64,000 nt of DNA from Flavobacteriales bacterium (GTDB lineage: Bacteria; Bacteroidota; Bacteroidia; Flavobacteriales_F; PHOS-HE28): assembly GCA_016721005.1 (NCBI GenBank), contig JADKJM010000004.1:186001-250000 (forward strand), read 5' to 3'. The position numbers were made by a program, and so were the translations under genes. The notes under the pieces were generated by a model, which worked only from the letters and a program-made list of their open reading frames with translations, ran no database searches and was not told the origin of the DNA. Shown piece by piece: positions 16,940-24,535 of this stretch. Position 1 is the stretch's first letter. Every line of letters begins with the position of its first letter.

Positions 16940-18367
16940 CTAGAAATAGAGATGCACCACGAACACCGCCGTGATCACACACACCAGGTCAGCCGTTAGC
17001 ATGATCCCTAAGGTGTAGCGGCTGTCCTTCACATTCACGCTGCCGAAGTAGAGCGCCACCACATAGAAGGTGGTCTCGGCGGCCCCTTGGAACAAGCAAC
17101 TGAGCTGGCCCGCCACGCTATCCGGCCCATAGGTCTTCATCGCATCGAGCATGAAGCCACGTGAGCCACCAGCGCTGAACGGACGCATGAGTGCCACGGG
17201 GATCGCGTCGATCACTTCCTTGTCCACACCGGCACCGCTCATCACCCAAGCGAGGCCATCCATGACCAGGCCCATGAGGCCGCTGTTGCGGAAGATGCTG
17301 AGTGCGGCAAGCATAGCCAGCATGTAGGGAAGCACGCGCAGGCCAGTGGTGAATCCATCCTTTGCGCCATGCACGAAGCTGTCGAACATGTTCGTGCCCT
17401 TCTCCCGAAAGTAGCGCTCCACGATGAACGCGTAGCCGACGATGAGGCCGATGATCCCCAGCAGCATGCCGTTGCTGAGGTTGTCCGTGAAGTGGAACTT
17501 ATCCGAGCCGGACAATCCACCGATGTAGGCCATGAGTACCCCGATGATGGTGCTGATCAACAACACGCTCAACATCACCGGCAGGTTGAAGAGGTTGATG
17601 CGCTGCTTGGCCGCAACCAGGAAAAGCGCGGCCAGCGTTCCCACGAAGCTGGTGATGATGCACGGGATCATGATGTCCGCTGGATTGGCGGCGCCCTGCG
17701 CAGCGCGGTACCCGATGATGCTTGTGGGCAGGAGCGTAAGGCCTGCCGCGTGCAAACACAGGAACATGATCTGGCTGTTCGTCGCCTTGTCCTTGTTCGG
17801 ATTGTCCTCCTGCATACTTTCCATCGCCTTCAAGCCGAAAGGAGTGGCAGCACTATCAAGACCAAGGAAGTTCGCTGCGAAATTCAAGGTCATGAAGCCA
17901 TAGGCCGGATGATCCCTGCGCAGATCAGGAAAAATGCGGTGGAAGACCGGTGAGAGGAAGAGCGCGACCTTCTCCATGGCGCGCGAATCGATAAGCAGGT
18001 TAAGCAAGCCGCAGAAGAACGTGAGGTAGCCGATCAGCGGAAGCCACAGGTCCATGATGGTATTGCGGCACGTTGCGAAGAGACCATCGGCGGGTTGTTT
18101 GCCGCGCGTCAGCTTCACGGTGCCGGTGCTGCTAAGGACATAGCGGTCGTCGCCGGAAGTCACGCCGACAGCGCCCGCCTTGCGCAGTTGTGCCATCATG
18201 GCCGTGCCGTGGATCGCAGCGGTGTCCAACTCCGCGACCACGAGTGCTTCACCCTGAACGCCGTTGATGAGTGTGCCGAGGCTGTACTGCCTACCCGCCG
18301 CGAGCATGACCAACACATACCCGATGCTGAGCAGAAGAATGAAGGTCCAGAAGCGACTGAGGGCCAT
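16940..18367 (-). CDS. SpmA-SpmB fusion, nucleoside-recognition (Gate) membrane protein
   Basis: 475 residues joining the two spore-maturation-type halves in one chain. The N-terminal half carries MDLWLPLIGYLTFFCGLLNL, LNFAANFLGLDSAATPFGLKAMESMQ and NSQIMFLCLHAAGLTLLPTSIIGYRA (SpmA-like). The C-terminal half carries FVHGAKDGFTTGLRVLPYMLAMLAALSIFRNSG and ALMRPFSAGGSRGFMLDAM (SpmB-like). About ten membrane segments, with a periplasmic insert at about 30-85. In non-spore-formers its transported substrate is unknown. A CTTCTTTGC box ends 3 nt before the ATG, supporting the start. Confidence 0.87.
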   Translation of the reverse strand: MALSRFWTFILLLSIGYVLVMLAAGRQYSLGTLINGVQGEALVVAELDTAAIHGTAMMAQLRKAGAVGVTSGDDRYVLSSTGTVKLTRGKQPADGLFATCRNTIMDLWLPLIGYLTFFCGLLNLLIDSRAMEKVALFLSPVFHRIFPDLRRDHPAYGFMTLNFAANFLGLDSAATPFGLKAMESMQEDNPNKDKATNSQIMFLCLHAAGLTLLPTSIIGYRAAQGAANPADIMIPCIITSFVGTLAALFLVAAKQRINLFNLPVMLSVLLISTIIGVLMAYIGGLSGSDKFHFTDNLSNGMLLGIIGLIVGYAFIVERYFREKGTNMFDSFVHGAKDGFTTGLRVLPYMLAMLAALSIFRNSGLMGLVMDGLAWVMSGAGVDKEVIDAIPVALMRPFSAGGSRGFMLDAMKTYGPDSVAGQLSCLFQGAAETTFYVVALYFGSVNVKDSRYTLGIMLTADLVCVITAVFVVHLYF

Positions 18368-18386
18368 GCTGCAAAGAAGGGGAGGG

Positions 18387-18450
18387 CTATCCCCGACACG
18401 GCACGCGATCCTCGCGCTCGGCGAACAGCCCGCTGTGGACGATGCCTACG
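18387..18450 (-). pseudogene. Possible remnant of a ribose-5-phosphate isomerase A C-terminus
   Basis: Reading the minus strand just before the SpmAB start gives GIVHSGLFAEREDRVPCRG then a stop. This resembles the usual last residues of RpiA (GVVExGLFxxxADxVIVG). Upstream the frame is lost, and the rest of 18451-18575 gives no gene. The match is short, so this is only a suggestion. Confidence 0.2.
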
Positions 18451-18575
18451 AAGGAGCAGATGCACTCAGCCCATACACCATCGGCAACTTGCCTTCCATG
18501 CTTTTGATCCGGAACATGAACGTCCCGCTTGGCTCCGCTGCTTCGACGGCACTTCGTTCGTCAATCGCAACGGAT

Positions 18576-19553
18576 CTACGGCAACTGCAGCTCCCGCATA
18601 TCACCCTTGTCCGTGATCCAGATGTACTTCACCAGTTGCTTCACATCCTTCGGGGTGAAGGCCGGTGGCAACTGGCATTGCAGCACAAGGTTGTAGGTGT
18701 ACTGCACGGGCGGTTCGGTGATGTCCGGGTGCAGGACGATATCGAAGCGTCCGTAAGGCACCTTGTTGTAGAACATGGTTTTTGGCTTCCGGATGTCGTT
18801 CACCTGCTGTCCACGGCGCTTGCTGTTCAGGCTCATGCTGCTGTGCGCTTGGTAGTCGCGGTAGCGCTCGAGCGGGAAGAAGGCGGCGTTCTGTTCGGCC
18901 GCATTGCGGTGGCTCTCCTCCAGCTTCATGCCCAGCTTGCCGAAGGCATCCAGCTTCTTCTGCATGGCCCGGAACGCAATGGTGCGCAAGGTGTCCAGAC
19001 AAGCGCCTTGGTCGCGGACGCTGTAATCCACCTTCACCAGATCATAGATCTCCTCCTTGGCCGCGGCGGTCACGATGCGGTCCAACACCTTGGCATCGCT
19101 GAAACGCACGTGGATGTTCTTCTGGATCTCGAAGCCTGCTGGGATCTCCTGGTAGTACTTGCTCCAGCCCTTGCGAAGGGTCTCGTACTCGAAGACCGGC
19201 ACGAAACTGAGCATGTCGATGAAGACGTCATCCACTTTCAACTTGTCTCTTTTCAACCTTGCTTGCATCCCATCGATGCGCTCATTGATCAAACTATCGG
19301 CCTCTTCGGCGGTTTGGCCCACTTGGCTCACGTGGAAGATGGCGAGGTAGCTGTCCGCCCGCGCATTCATCATCGCGTTCACCTCCAACACCAGCATGTT
19401 GCCTTGGATGGTCGCCCTTACGGGTTGTTCGGCTTGCTGGAAGAAGACGCGCGTGTTGGCGTCGTAGAGCAGGTTACCGGCGATCTGCGCCGATGCGGAA
19501 AGACCAAGTGCGAATGCGAAAAGGGCGAACAGTGATCGGGTCTGATGGTGCAT
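18576..19553 (-). CDS. Secreted SIMPL (DUF541)-domain protein
   Basis: 325 residues from MHHQTRSLFALF, which gives a clean signal peptide ending SASAQ. The core follows the SIMPL order: ARADSYLAIFHVSQVGQTAEEADSLINERIDGMQARL, then VFIDMLSFVPVFEYE, then GFEIQKNIHVRFSDAKVLDRIVTAAAKEEIYDLVKVDYSV. SIMPL proteins are periplasmic with no agreed enzymatic role. The C-terminal 90 residues are an extension found in Bacteroidota. Most of its surroundings are unrelated single genes. Confidence 0.75.
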   Translation of the reverse strand: MHHQTRSLFALFAFALGLSASAQIAGNLLYDANTRVFFQQAEQPVRATIQGNMLVLEVNAMMNARADSYLAIFHVSQVGQTAEEADSLINERIDGMQARLKRDKLKVDDVFIDMLSFVPVFEYETLRKGWSKYYQEIPAGFEIQKNIHVRFSDAKVLDRIVTAAAKEEIYDLVKVDYSVRDQGACLDTLRTIAFRAMQKKLDAFGKLGMKLEESHRNAAEQNAAFFPLERYRDYQAHSSMSLNSKRRGQQVNDIRKPKTMFYNKVPYGRFDIVLHPDITEPPVQYTYNLVLQCQLPPAFTPKDVKQLVKYIWITDKGDMRELQLP

Positions 19554-19632
19554 GGTGCGTTGGATTTGCACCAGCGGTACACCGCGAATGGATCGAAGTT
19601 CATTCGATCACCGAACGGCCAGGACAAGTGCG

Positions 19633-20439
19633 CTACTCGTAGTGCTTGCCCACCATGCGCTGGAACATCCGGCCGGGCAAGAGCTTCTTCGCCAATACAC
19701 TGATGCGTTGCATGCCTTGCGCCACGATGTAGGTGGTCCTCGGATGTTCGGAGGCGATCACCTTTGCCACCACACGCGCGAGTTCATCCGGGTCACGGCT
19801 GTAGTGCAAACTGCCACCGAGCACCTCCATGGCTTTGTTGTAACCGGGTGCATGTGCCTCGGAGATCTTCTCCGGACGCAATCGCCCGGTAGCGATGTTG
19901 GTCTTGAATTCACCGGGTTGGATCGAAACCACTTGGATGCCGAAGCGCTTCATCTCGATGGACAGCGCCTCGCCGTACCGATCCAACGCTGCCTTGCTGG
20001 CACTATAGAAACTGCGGTAGGGTAAGCCGAAGTTGGAAGCGATGCTGCTGATGTTGATGATGAGGCCGCGGCCTTGGGTGCGCATCGTGGGTAACACCGC
20101 GCGACACACCCGGTGTGGGCCGATCACATTCGTATCCATGACCTGTTGGGCCATCTCCGGTGTGATGTCCTCCGCCGGACCTTGGATCCCGATGCCCGCG
20201 TTGTTCACCACCACATCGATCCTTCGTTCGCGAGCGAGGATCTGATCAACCGCGCGCTGCACACTGGCGCTGTCGGTCACATCCATGGCGACCAAATTGT
20301 AGCCCAGCACCTCGTTCGTACTCGGACTTCGCCCTGTGCCGTAAACCTTGTGGCCAAGCGCCGCGAGGCGCTCACAGATGGCCTTGCCCAAGCCGCTGCT
20401 GCCGCCGGTGACCAGCACCACCTTTACGAATTCCGACAT
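19633..20439 (-). CDS. Short-chain dehydrogenase/reductase
   Basis: 268 residues. Classical SDR: cofactor loop TGGSSGLG (11-18), NNAG at 79-82, catalytic Ser at 131-132 and YSASK (Tyr145, Lys149). Arg at the cofactor position after the second strand (GTGRSPS) suggests NADP preference. The C-terminal 60 residues (ARVVAKVIASEHPRTTYIVAQGMQRISVLAKKLLPGRMF) resemble lipid- or retinol-type SDRs. The substrate is not known. The start is supported by a TACCTTGGC box 3 nt upstream (20443-20451). The SRP RNA gene lies upstream in the same orientation. Confidence 0.9.
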   Translation of the reverse strand: MSEFVKVVLVTGGSSGLGKAICERLAALGHKVYGTGRSPSTNEVLGYNLVAMDVTDSASVQRAVDQILARERRIDVVVNNAGIGIQGPAEDITPEMAQQVMDTNVIGPHRVCRAVLPTMRTQGRGLIINISSIASNFGLPYRSFYSASKAALDRYGEALSIEMKRFGIQVVSIQPGEFKTNIATGRLRPEKISEAHAPGYNKAMEVLGGSLHYSRDPDELARVVAKVIASEHPRTTYIVAQGMQRISVLAKKLLPGRMFQRMVGKHYE

Positions 20440-20442
20440 GGC

Positions 20443-20451
20443 GCCAAGGTA
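20443..20451 (-). promoter_or_regulatory. -7 box abutting SDR start
   Basis: TACCTTGGC on the minus strand, 3 nt from the ATG at 20439. Confidence 0.45.
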
Positions 20452-20603
20452 GCGGGAGGGTTGGTCGTGGGAGGGCGTTGTTCGTTGGTCGTGTGGAACG
20501 TTGTTCGGCTGGATGGGAAGAAGAACCGATCACTTGTCTCGAGCCTGCCGGACAACCATCAACCTTCACCACGAATAACGACCAACGAATTACCCCCAAA
20601 AAA

Positions 20604-20704
20604 GAGGGGCAAGCGACCCGTATCGCTCCGCATCGACCGCCTACCCTTGCTGCCTTCCGGCCCTGGGGGGTTAAGCGGGAGCTGGACGTACAGAACTTGC
20701 CCCG
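20604..20704 (-). ncRNA. ffs: Small bacterial signal recognition particle RNA (4.5S type)
   Basis: The minus strand reads GGGGCAAG at 20703 and CTTGCCCC at 20606, which close a terminal stem. The apical part is AGGGCCGGAAGGCAGCAAGG, the conserved Ffh-binding GGAAG/GCAGCA symmetric loop of SRP RNA. It is about 100 nt, the size of the short form. Six T residues follow directly (20598-20603 on the plus strand as A), serving as terminator, and a promoter box lies 3-4 nt upstream. SRP RNA with Ffh targets membrane proteins to the translocon. Confidence 0.93.
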
Positions 20705-20706
20705 GC

Positions 20707-20715
20707 GCAAATGTA
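20707..20715 (-). promoter_or_regulatory. Promoter -7 box of SRP RNA
   Basis: TACATTTGC on the minus strand, a perfect TAnnTTTGC match ending 3 nt before the predicted RNA 5' end. Confidence 0.7.
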
Positions 20716-20751
20716 GGGCGGGGAGGAGGAAGATCGGAGAGAGCGAACACA

Positions 20752-20978
20752 GTCTCACGCGGAGGCGCGGTGGGAACGGGGGAATACAATTACAGGTTCA
20801 CGCAGAGGCGCAGGGAACGCAGAGGATGAGCACGCGGTTCTTTCCCCAGAAAGATGGAAGTCTGAGGTTGACGAACGCATCTGCTTTGAGCGCCCTCTGC
20901 GTTCTCTGCGCCTCTGCGTGATGTATTTCTTCCAGTCTCTCTGCAGTACCTCCGCGTCCTCTGCGCCTCTGCGTGAGG
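20752..20978. repeat. Cluster of inverted GCAGAGGCGCAG-type intergenic repeats
   Basis: Three clear copies of one roughly 29-nt motif: forward at 20797-20825 (CACGCAGAGGCGCAG...) and reverse at 20893-20921 and 20949-20978 (CTCTGCGCCTCTGCGTGA). A partial copy lies at about 20752. No gene is seen in 20716-20995. Confidence 0.65.
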
Positions 20979-20995
20979 TATTCCTCTTTCTGCTC

Positions 20996-23425
20996 CTACT
21001 GCTTCACGAACCGCGCGATCCGCCGCTCTCCATTCACATCCGACGTGATCACATACACTCCGGCGCTGAGTATGCCCACGTCAATCGTGATCCCGTTGAC
21101 ACCCACGGAAACATCCGGCGTGTAACGCACGAGCACGCGGCCGCGCATATCGGTGATGCGCACATCGGCCTGTCCAGCGGAACGCGCATCGAGTCCGATC
21201 GTCAGGTCGTTCTTCGCGGGGTTGGGGTACACCGACAACTCGCCGGAGGCGGGTTTGAAGTAGGCGATCACCTTGCCGTCACTCGCGAAGGAATGTTTCC
21301 AATATGCCGACGTTGAGACTTCCGCATCCTCGCTGTAGCCCCAGTGATCGAAGACGAAGCCATCGGTCGGTTGCACCGTGAGGTCGATGGCGTTGCCGTT
21401 GAAGTAATAGCCGGCGAAAGGCAGCTCGGGCGTGATGGTGTTGATGAGGATGGAGCCGGCGGCAGGAGGGAAGACCTCGAAGCGCAGCAGTGGTGCGTTC
21501 GGGAACGCGTAATAGTCCAGCACGCTTTGCCGGACATACGCATCCCGTGCCGCCGCGAAATGCGGAATGATCCCGAACGCGTGATCGAGGTACACTTGGT
21601 ACCAGCAATCCCAGCGCGCGTAGTGGCGTTCGATCTCGCTGCTGAAGGTGTTCGTGATGCGATCGATCTCCGCTTGGAAGTTCTCCGGGTTCACGGCGGT
21701 ATTCATCAGGTCGGCCAAGCGGTTCAGGAAGGTGCGCTTGAACTCTTCGTTGGTCATCAACCCACGGAAGATCTCCGCGTGGACGAACCCTGCGCGGTGC
21801 TCGAAGACCCAGAGGAACATGTCCAGGTCCTCGTGGATCCAGCCGTAGAGTTGCATGGTCGCATCCAGGTCGTACATCACGTAGCGCCACTTCCCTTGGG
21901 TGATGGAGGGCTTCCAGTACTTCAGGTTGTTGCTTGGCCAATCCACGTTGCCGGCCTGCATCTCCAGCGCGAAGTAGTCCTTGCAACTGTGCAGGTCCAG
22001 CAGGCTGTCCACATGCGCCCAGTTCGCCGGATCGGTAAGGTCCTGCGTGTAGATGAATTGCATCAAGTTCCAGAAGTGGATCGTATCGCCTTGCACGCTC
22101 CAGTTCTCCTCCTCCATGATCAGGACCGAGTCCGGGTTCTGGCCGTAGTTGTGTTCCAAGTGGTGCGCGTCGATGCGTTCGCGGATCTCCACCATGCCCC
22201 AGTACTCGCCGTTGATGTACAAGGCCGCAGGCCGGAACGCGAGCTCATCGATGTCCAGGTCGTTGTGCAAGCTGATCTCGTGGAAGAGCGCATCGCGGAA
22301 GTTGGCCAGGCAGAAATCGCCACCGGCGTTGCGCAGGATCAATGTGCTGTAATCGGCCACGTCGGGTCGTTCGGGGAAGAAGGGATAGTGCATCACGTCC
22401 TTGCCGTACTTCCCCTTGGCGGAGATCCGCAGCGGGCGTTGCGGATTGTTCCGCGAGCGGCGACCGCCGTGCATCTTCACATCCACCTGCTGCACGAAGC
22501 CACGCACACCGTTCGGTTCGAAGAACTCGAAATGCACGGGCAAGGAACGTTCGCTCCAGAAGTTGGCGCCGTAGTGCGGGTACTCCGGATCGGCGTTCGG
22601 GCCAAGCATGTACAAGCCCAGATCCTCGTTGAACATGCTGTCGGGATCCACCGACAACGAGACGACGGGCAGTTCATGATGCACACCGGTGAGGTAGGTC
22701 GCGGTCACCACATCGCTTGGCAACCAACCATCGCGGTACGTGCGTGCAAGCACGACCGTTGGACTTGTGAACTCGACAGGACTCGAAGCGATCGCCGAGC
22801 CTTGGTCCGGTTCCCGCCCGGAAAAGGTCCAGTGGACATCCCCCGCCGAAGCGCTCGCCGAAACACTTACGCTGCCCACGTAGTACCCCGGAGCGCGATC
22901 GAGCACCGGCTTCGGCGCATAGCCCGGATACGAAGTGGTGGTGTTCGCTGCATCCGGAGTGGGCACGGCGAAGAAATGCGCACCCAGGCCGCTGGCATCA
23001 CCGCCGAACGAATGATCCAAGCCCAGTTCCGGCACATCCATGATCTGCAAGGGTTGCAATGCAAGATCCGAGAGCACGATCCGCTCGCCTTGGCGATCGA
23101 TGCCGAAGGGGAAGCGACCGGCTTCACTCCCCGCGAAGAGGACGACGTATGCGTCCGGGTCCAGCACCATCAGCGGCAAGCGCCACAGCGCCGGTTCCGA
23201 GAGTTTGTCCGAGAAGTAGTAGTCGTGCAATTGGACGGGCGATGCCCCCGCGTTGTGCAACTCCACCCAATCCGGATGATCGCCCTCCGGGGCTTGCAGT
23301 ACCGCGTTGTTGCCGGAGCAGACCTCGTTGATCACCAACTGTGCGCGCAGGTCCGTGGCGCAAAAGCCGATCCACCCGATCATCAGGAACAGAACCAGGA
23401 TCCGGAAGAGCTGACGCGCTATCAT
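20996..23425 (-). CDS. CotH-like surface protein with lamin-tail domain and T9SS type A tail
   Basis: 809 residues from MIARQLFRIL, giving a signal peptide ending LRAQ; the upstream extension has no such feature. Domains in order: lamin-tail-like (LVINEVCSGN ... DWVELHNAGASPVQL) at about 30-130; a chitobiase-type/FN3-like segment (VHWTFSGREPDQGS); a CotH spore-coat-kinase-like domain from about 230 to 600 (LPVVSLSVD, VDVKMHGGRRSRNNPQRPLRIS, LRNAGGDFCLANFRDALFHE, INGEYWGMVEIRERID, RYVMYDLDATM). Last come a beta-repeat and a sorting tail (LSVYPNPAKNDLTI ... YVITSDVNGERRIARFVKQ). Predicted to be exported by T9SS. A TATTTTCGT box lies about 12 nt upstream. Confidence 0.88.
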   Translation of the reverse strand: MIARQLFRILVLFLMIGWIGFCATDLRAQLVINEVCSGNNAVLQAPEGDHPDWVELHNAGASPVQLHDYYFSDKLSEPALWRLPLMVLDPDAYVVLFAGSEAGRFPFGIDRQGERIVLSDLALQPLQIMDVPELGLDHSFGGDASGLGAHFFAVPTPDAANTTTSYPGYAPKPVLDRAPGYYVGSVSVSASASAGDVHWTFSGREPDQGSAIASSPVEFTSPTVVLARTYRDGWLPSDVVTATYLTGVHHELPVVSLSVDPDSMFNEDLGLYMLGPNADPEYPHYGANFWSERSLPVHFEFFEPNGVRGFVQQVDVKMHGGRRSRNNPQRPLRISAKGKYGKDVMHYPFFPERPDVADYSTLILRNAGGDFCLANFRDALFHEISLHNDLDIDELAFRPAALYINGEYWGMVEIRERIDAHHLEHNYGQNPDSVLIMEEENWSVQGDTIHFWNLMQFIYTQDLTDPANWAHVDSLLDLHSCKDYFALEMQAGNVDWPSNNLKYWKPSITQGKWRYVMYDLDATMQLYGWIHEDLDMFLWVFEHRAGFVHAEIFRGLMTNEEFKRTFLNRLADLMNTAVNPENFQAEIDRITNTFSSEIERHYARWDCWYQVYLDHAFGIIPHFAAARDAYVRQSVLDYYAFPNAPLLRFEVFPPAAGSILINTITPELPFAGYYFNGNAIDLTVQPTDGFVFDHWGYSEDAEVSTSAYWKHSFASDGKVIAYFKPASGELSVYPNPAKNDLTIGLDARSAGQADVRITDMRGRVLVRYTPDVSVGVNGITIDVGILSAGVYVITSDVNGERRIARFVKQ

Positions 23426-23533
23426 CAACACAAGGACACGAAAATACTGTCGGACGTGCGCTGGGTCACATGAGGATGCGTCGTTACCAACGATCACCTG
23501 TTGCGCGAAAAGGGCTGACTGTGTGGCAGCTTC

Positions 23534-24535
23534 CTAGAACTTCGGACACGGAATGATCCGCGGCTTCCGGCTCTTGGGCTTCCTGGGCCACTCGTAGATC
23601 AAACTGATCTCGTGGGCGCCGCCGCTGCGCATGCTCAGCTTGCTGATGGTGACATCGTAGCTGTACATGAAGCGCAATTGGCTATCGGTCTGGTAGCCCG
23701 CCATCACCACCATGGCTTCGTTGTTCCCGTAGCCCGGTTGGTACGCTTTCACGATGGGCAGGCCGCGGTACCACAAACCGCCGGTAAGTTGGCCGTGATC
23801 GATGTACCACCCGATGTCGAGCTGGTCCCACTTGCCTTGCATCTTGTACAGGGTTGTGATCGTCATGCGCGTATTGCTTTTGCTCAAGTGCCTACCATCC
23901 GTGGCGAAGCGGTAACCCGCATGCACGCTCACGCGGCGTTCCAACGGCGCATCGCCATCGATCATCAAACTCATGTTCGGACGGTTCAGGTGGTTCACGC
24001 TCACACCAGCCCAGAACGTTTCGCTGTAGTACATGGTACCTGCCGCCACGTCCAGGTAGTTCACGCGCTCGATCAGGTTCGGCTCGATGGTCTGTGCCGC
24101 GTTGTCGCGGATCACCTGGTCGGCGAAGAGGTAGCCGCTGGGATCCACGCCGCGCATGGTATAGCCCAAACGCAAGCCGCCACGGATGGCGCGCTTGTAA
24201 TTGATCCGCGCCTCGTAGCTGTACGCCACGCCCACGGTGGTGCTGGTGAGTCCGGTGGTACCGGCCTTGTCGCGCAGGACCATGCCGCCAATGCCCGCGT
24301 TCACCGTGCTGAAGCGGTGATCATACGCAGCCATGTATGTTTCGTACCCCGGCCCCACACCCGGCCACTGCAAGCGGTAATTCAGGGCGATGCGGTCCTG
24401 GTGCGTGTTGCCCGTCAGTGCGGGATTGAGGTATTGCGCCGCCGCGTACCACTGGGAGAACTGCGGATCCTGCGCACGCACGACGGCGATCTGCACGAAG
24501 GCCAACAGCAGGACGAGGAGTCGTGCTGTCCTCAT
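23534..24535 (-). CDS. PorP/SprF family type IX secretion system membrane protein
   Basis: 333 residues from MRTARLLVLL with signal ending VVRAQ. DPQFSQWYAAAQYLNPALTG at the mature N-terminus is the signature of the PorP/SprF family, followed by alternating strands of an outer-membrane beta-barrel. These proteins accompany large T9SS type B substrates and hold them at the cell surface. It overlaps the stop of the giant repeat protein by 4 nt (ATGA), matching the usual sprB-sprF pairing. The final residues end in a basic tail (KPKSRKPRIIPCPKF). Confidence 0.92.
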   Translation of the reverse strand: MRTARLLVLLLAFVQIAVVRAQDPQFSQWYAAAQYLNPALTGNTHQDRIALNYRLQWPGVGPGYETYMAAYDHRFSTVNAGIGGMVLRDKAGTTGLTSTTVGVAYSYEARINYKRAIRGGLRLGYTMRGVDPSGYLFADQVIRDNAAQTIEPNLIERVNYLDVAAGTMYYSETFWAGVSVNHLNRPNMSLMIDGDAPLERRVSVHAGYRFATDGRHLSKSNTRMTITTLYKMQGKWDQLDIGWYIDHGQLTGGLWYRGLPIVKAYQPGYGNNEAMVVMAGYQTDSQLRFMYSYDVTISKLSMRSGGAHEISLIYEWPRKPKSRKPRIIPCPKF

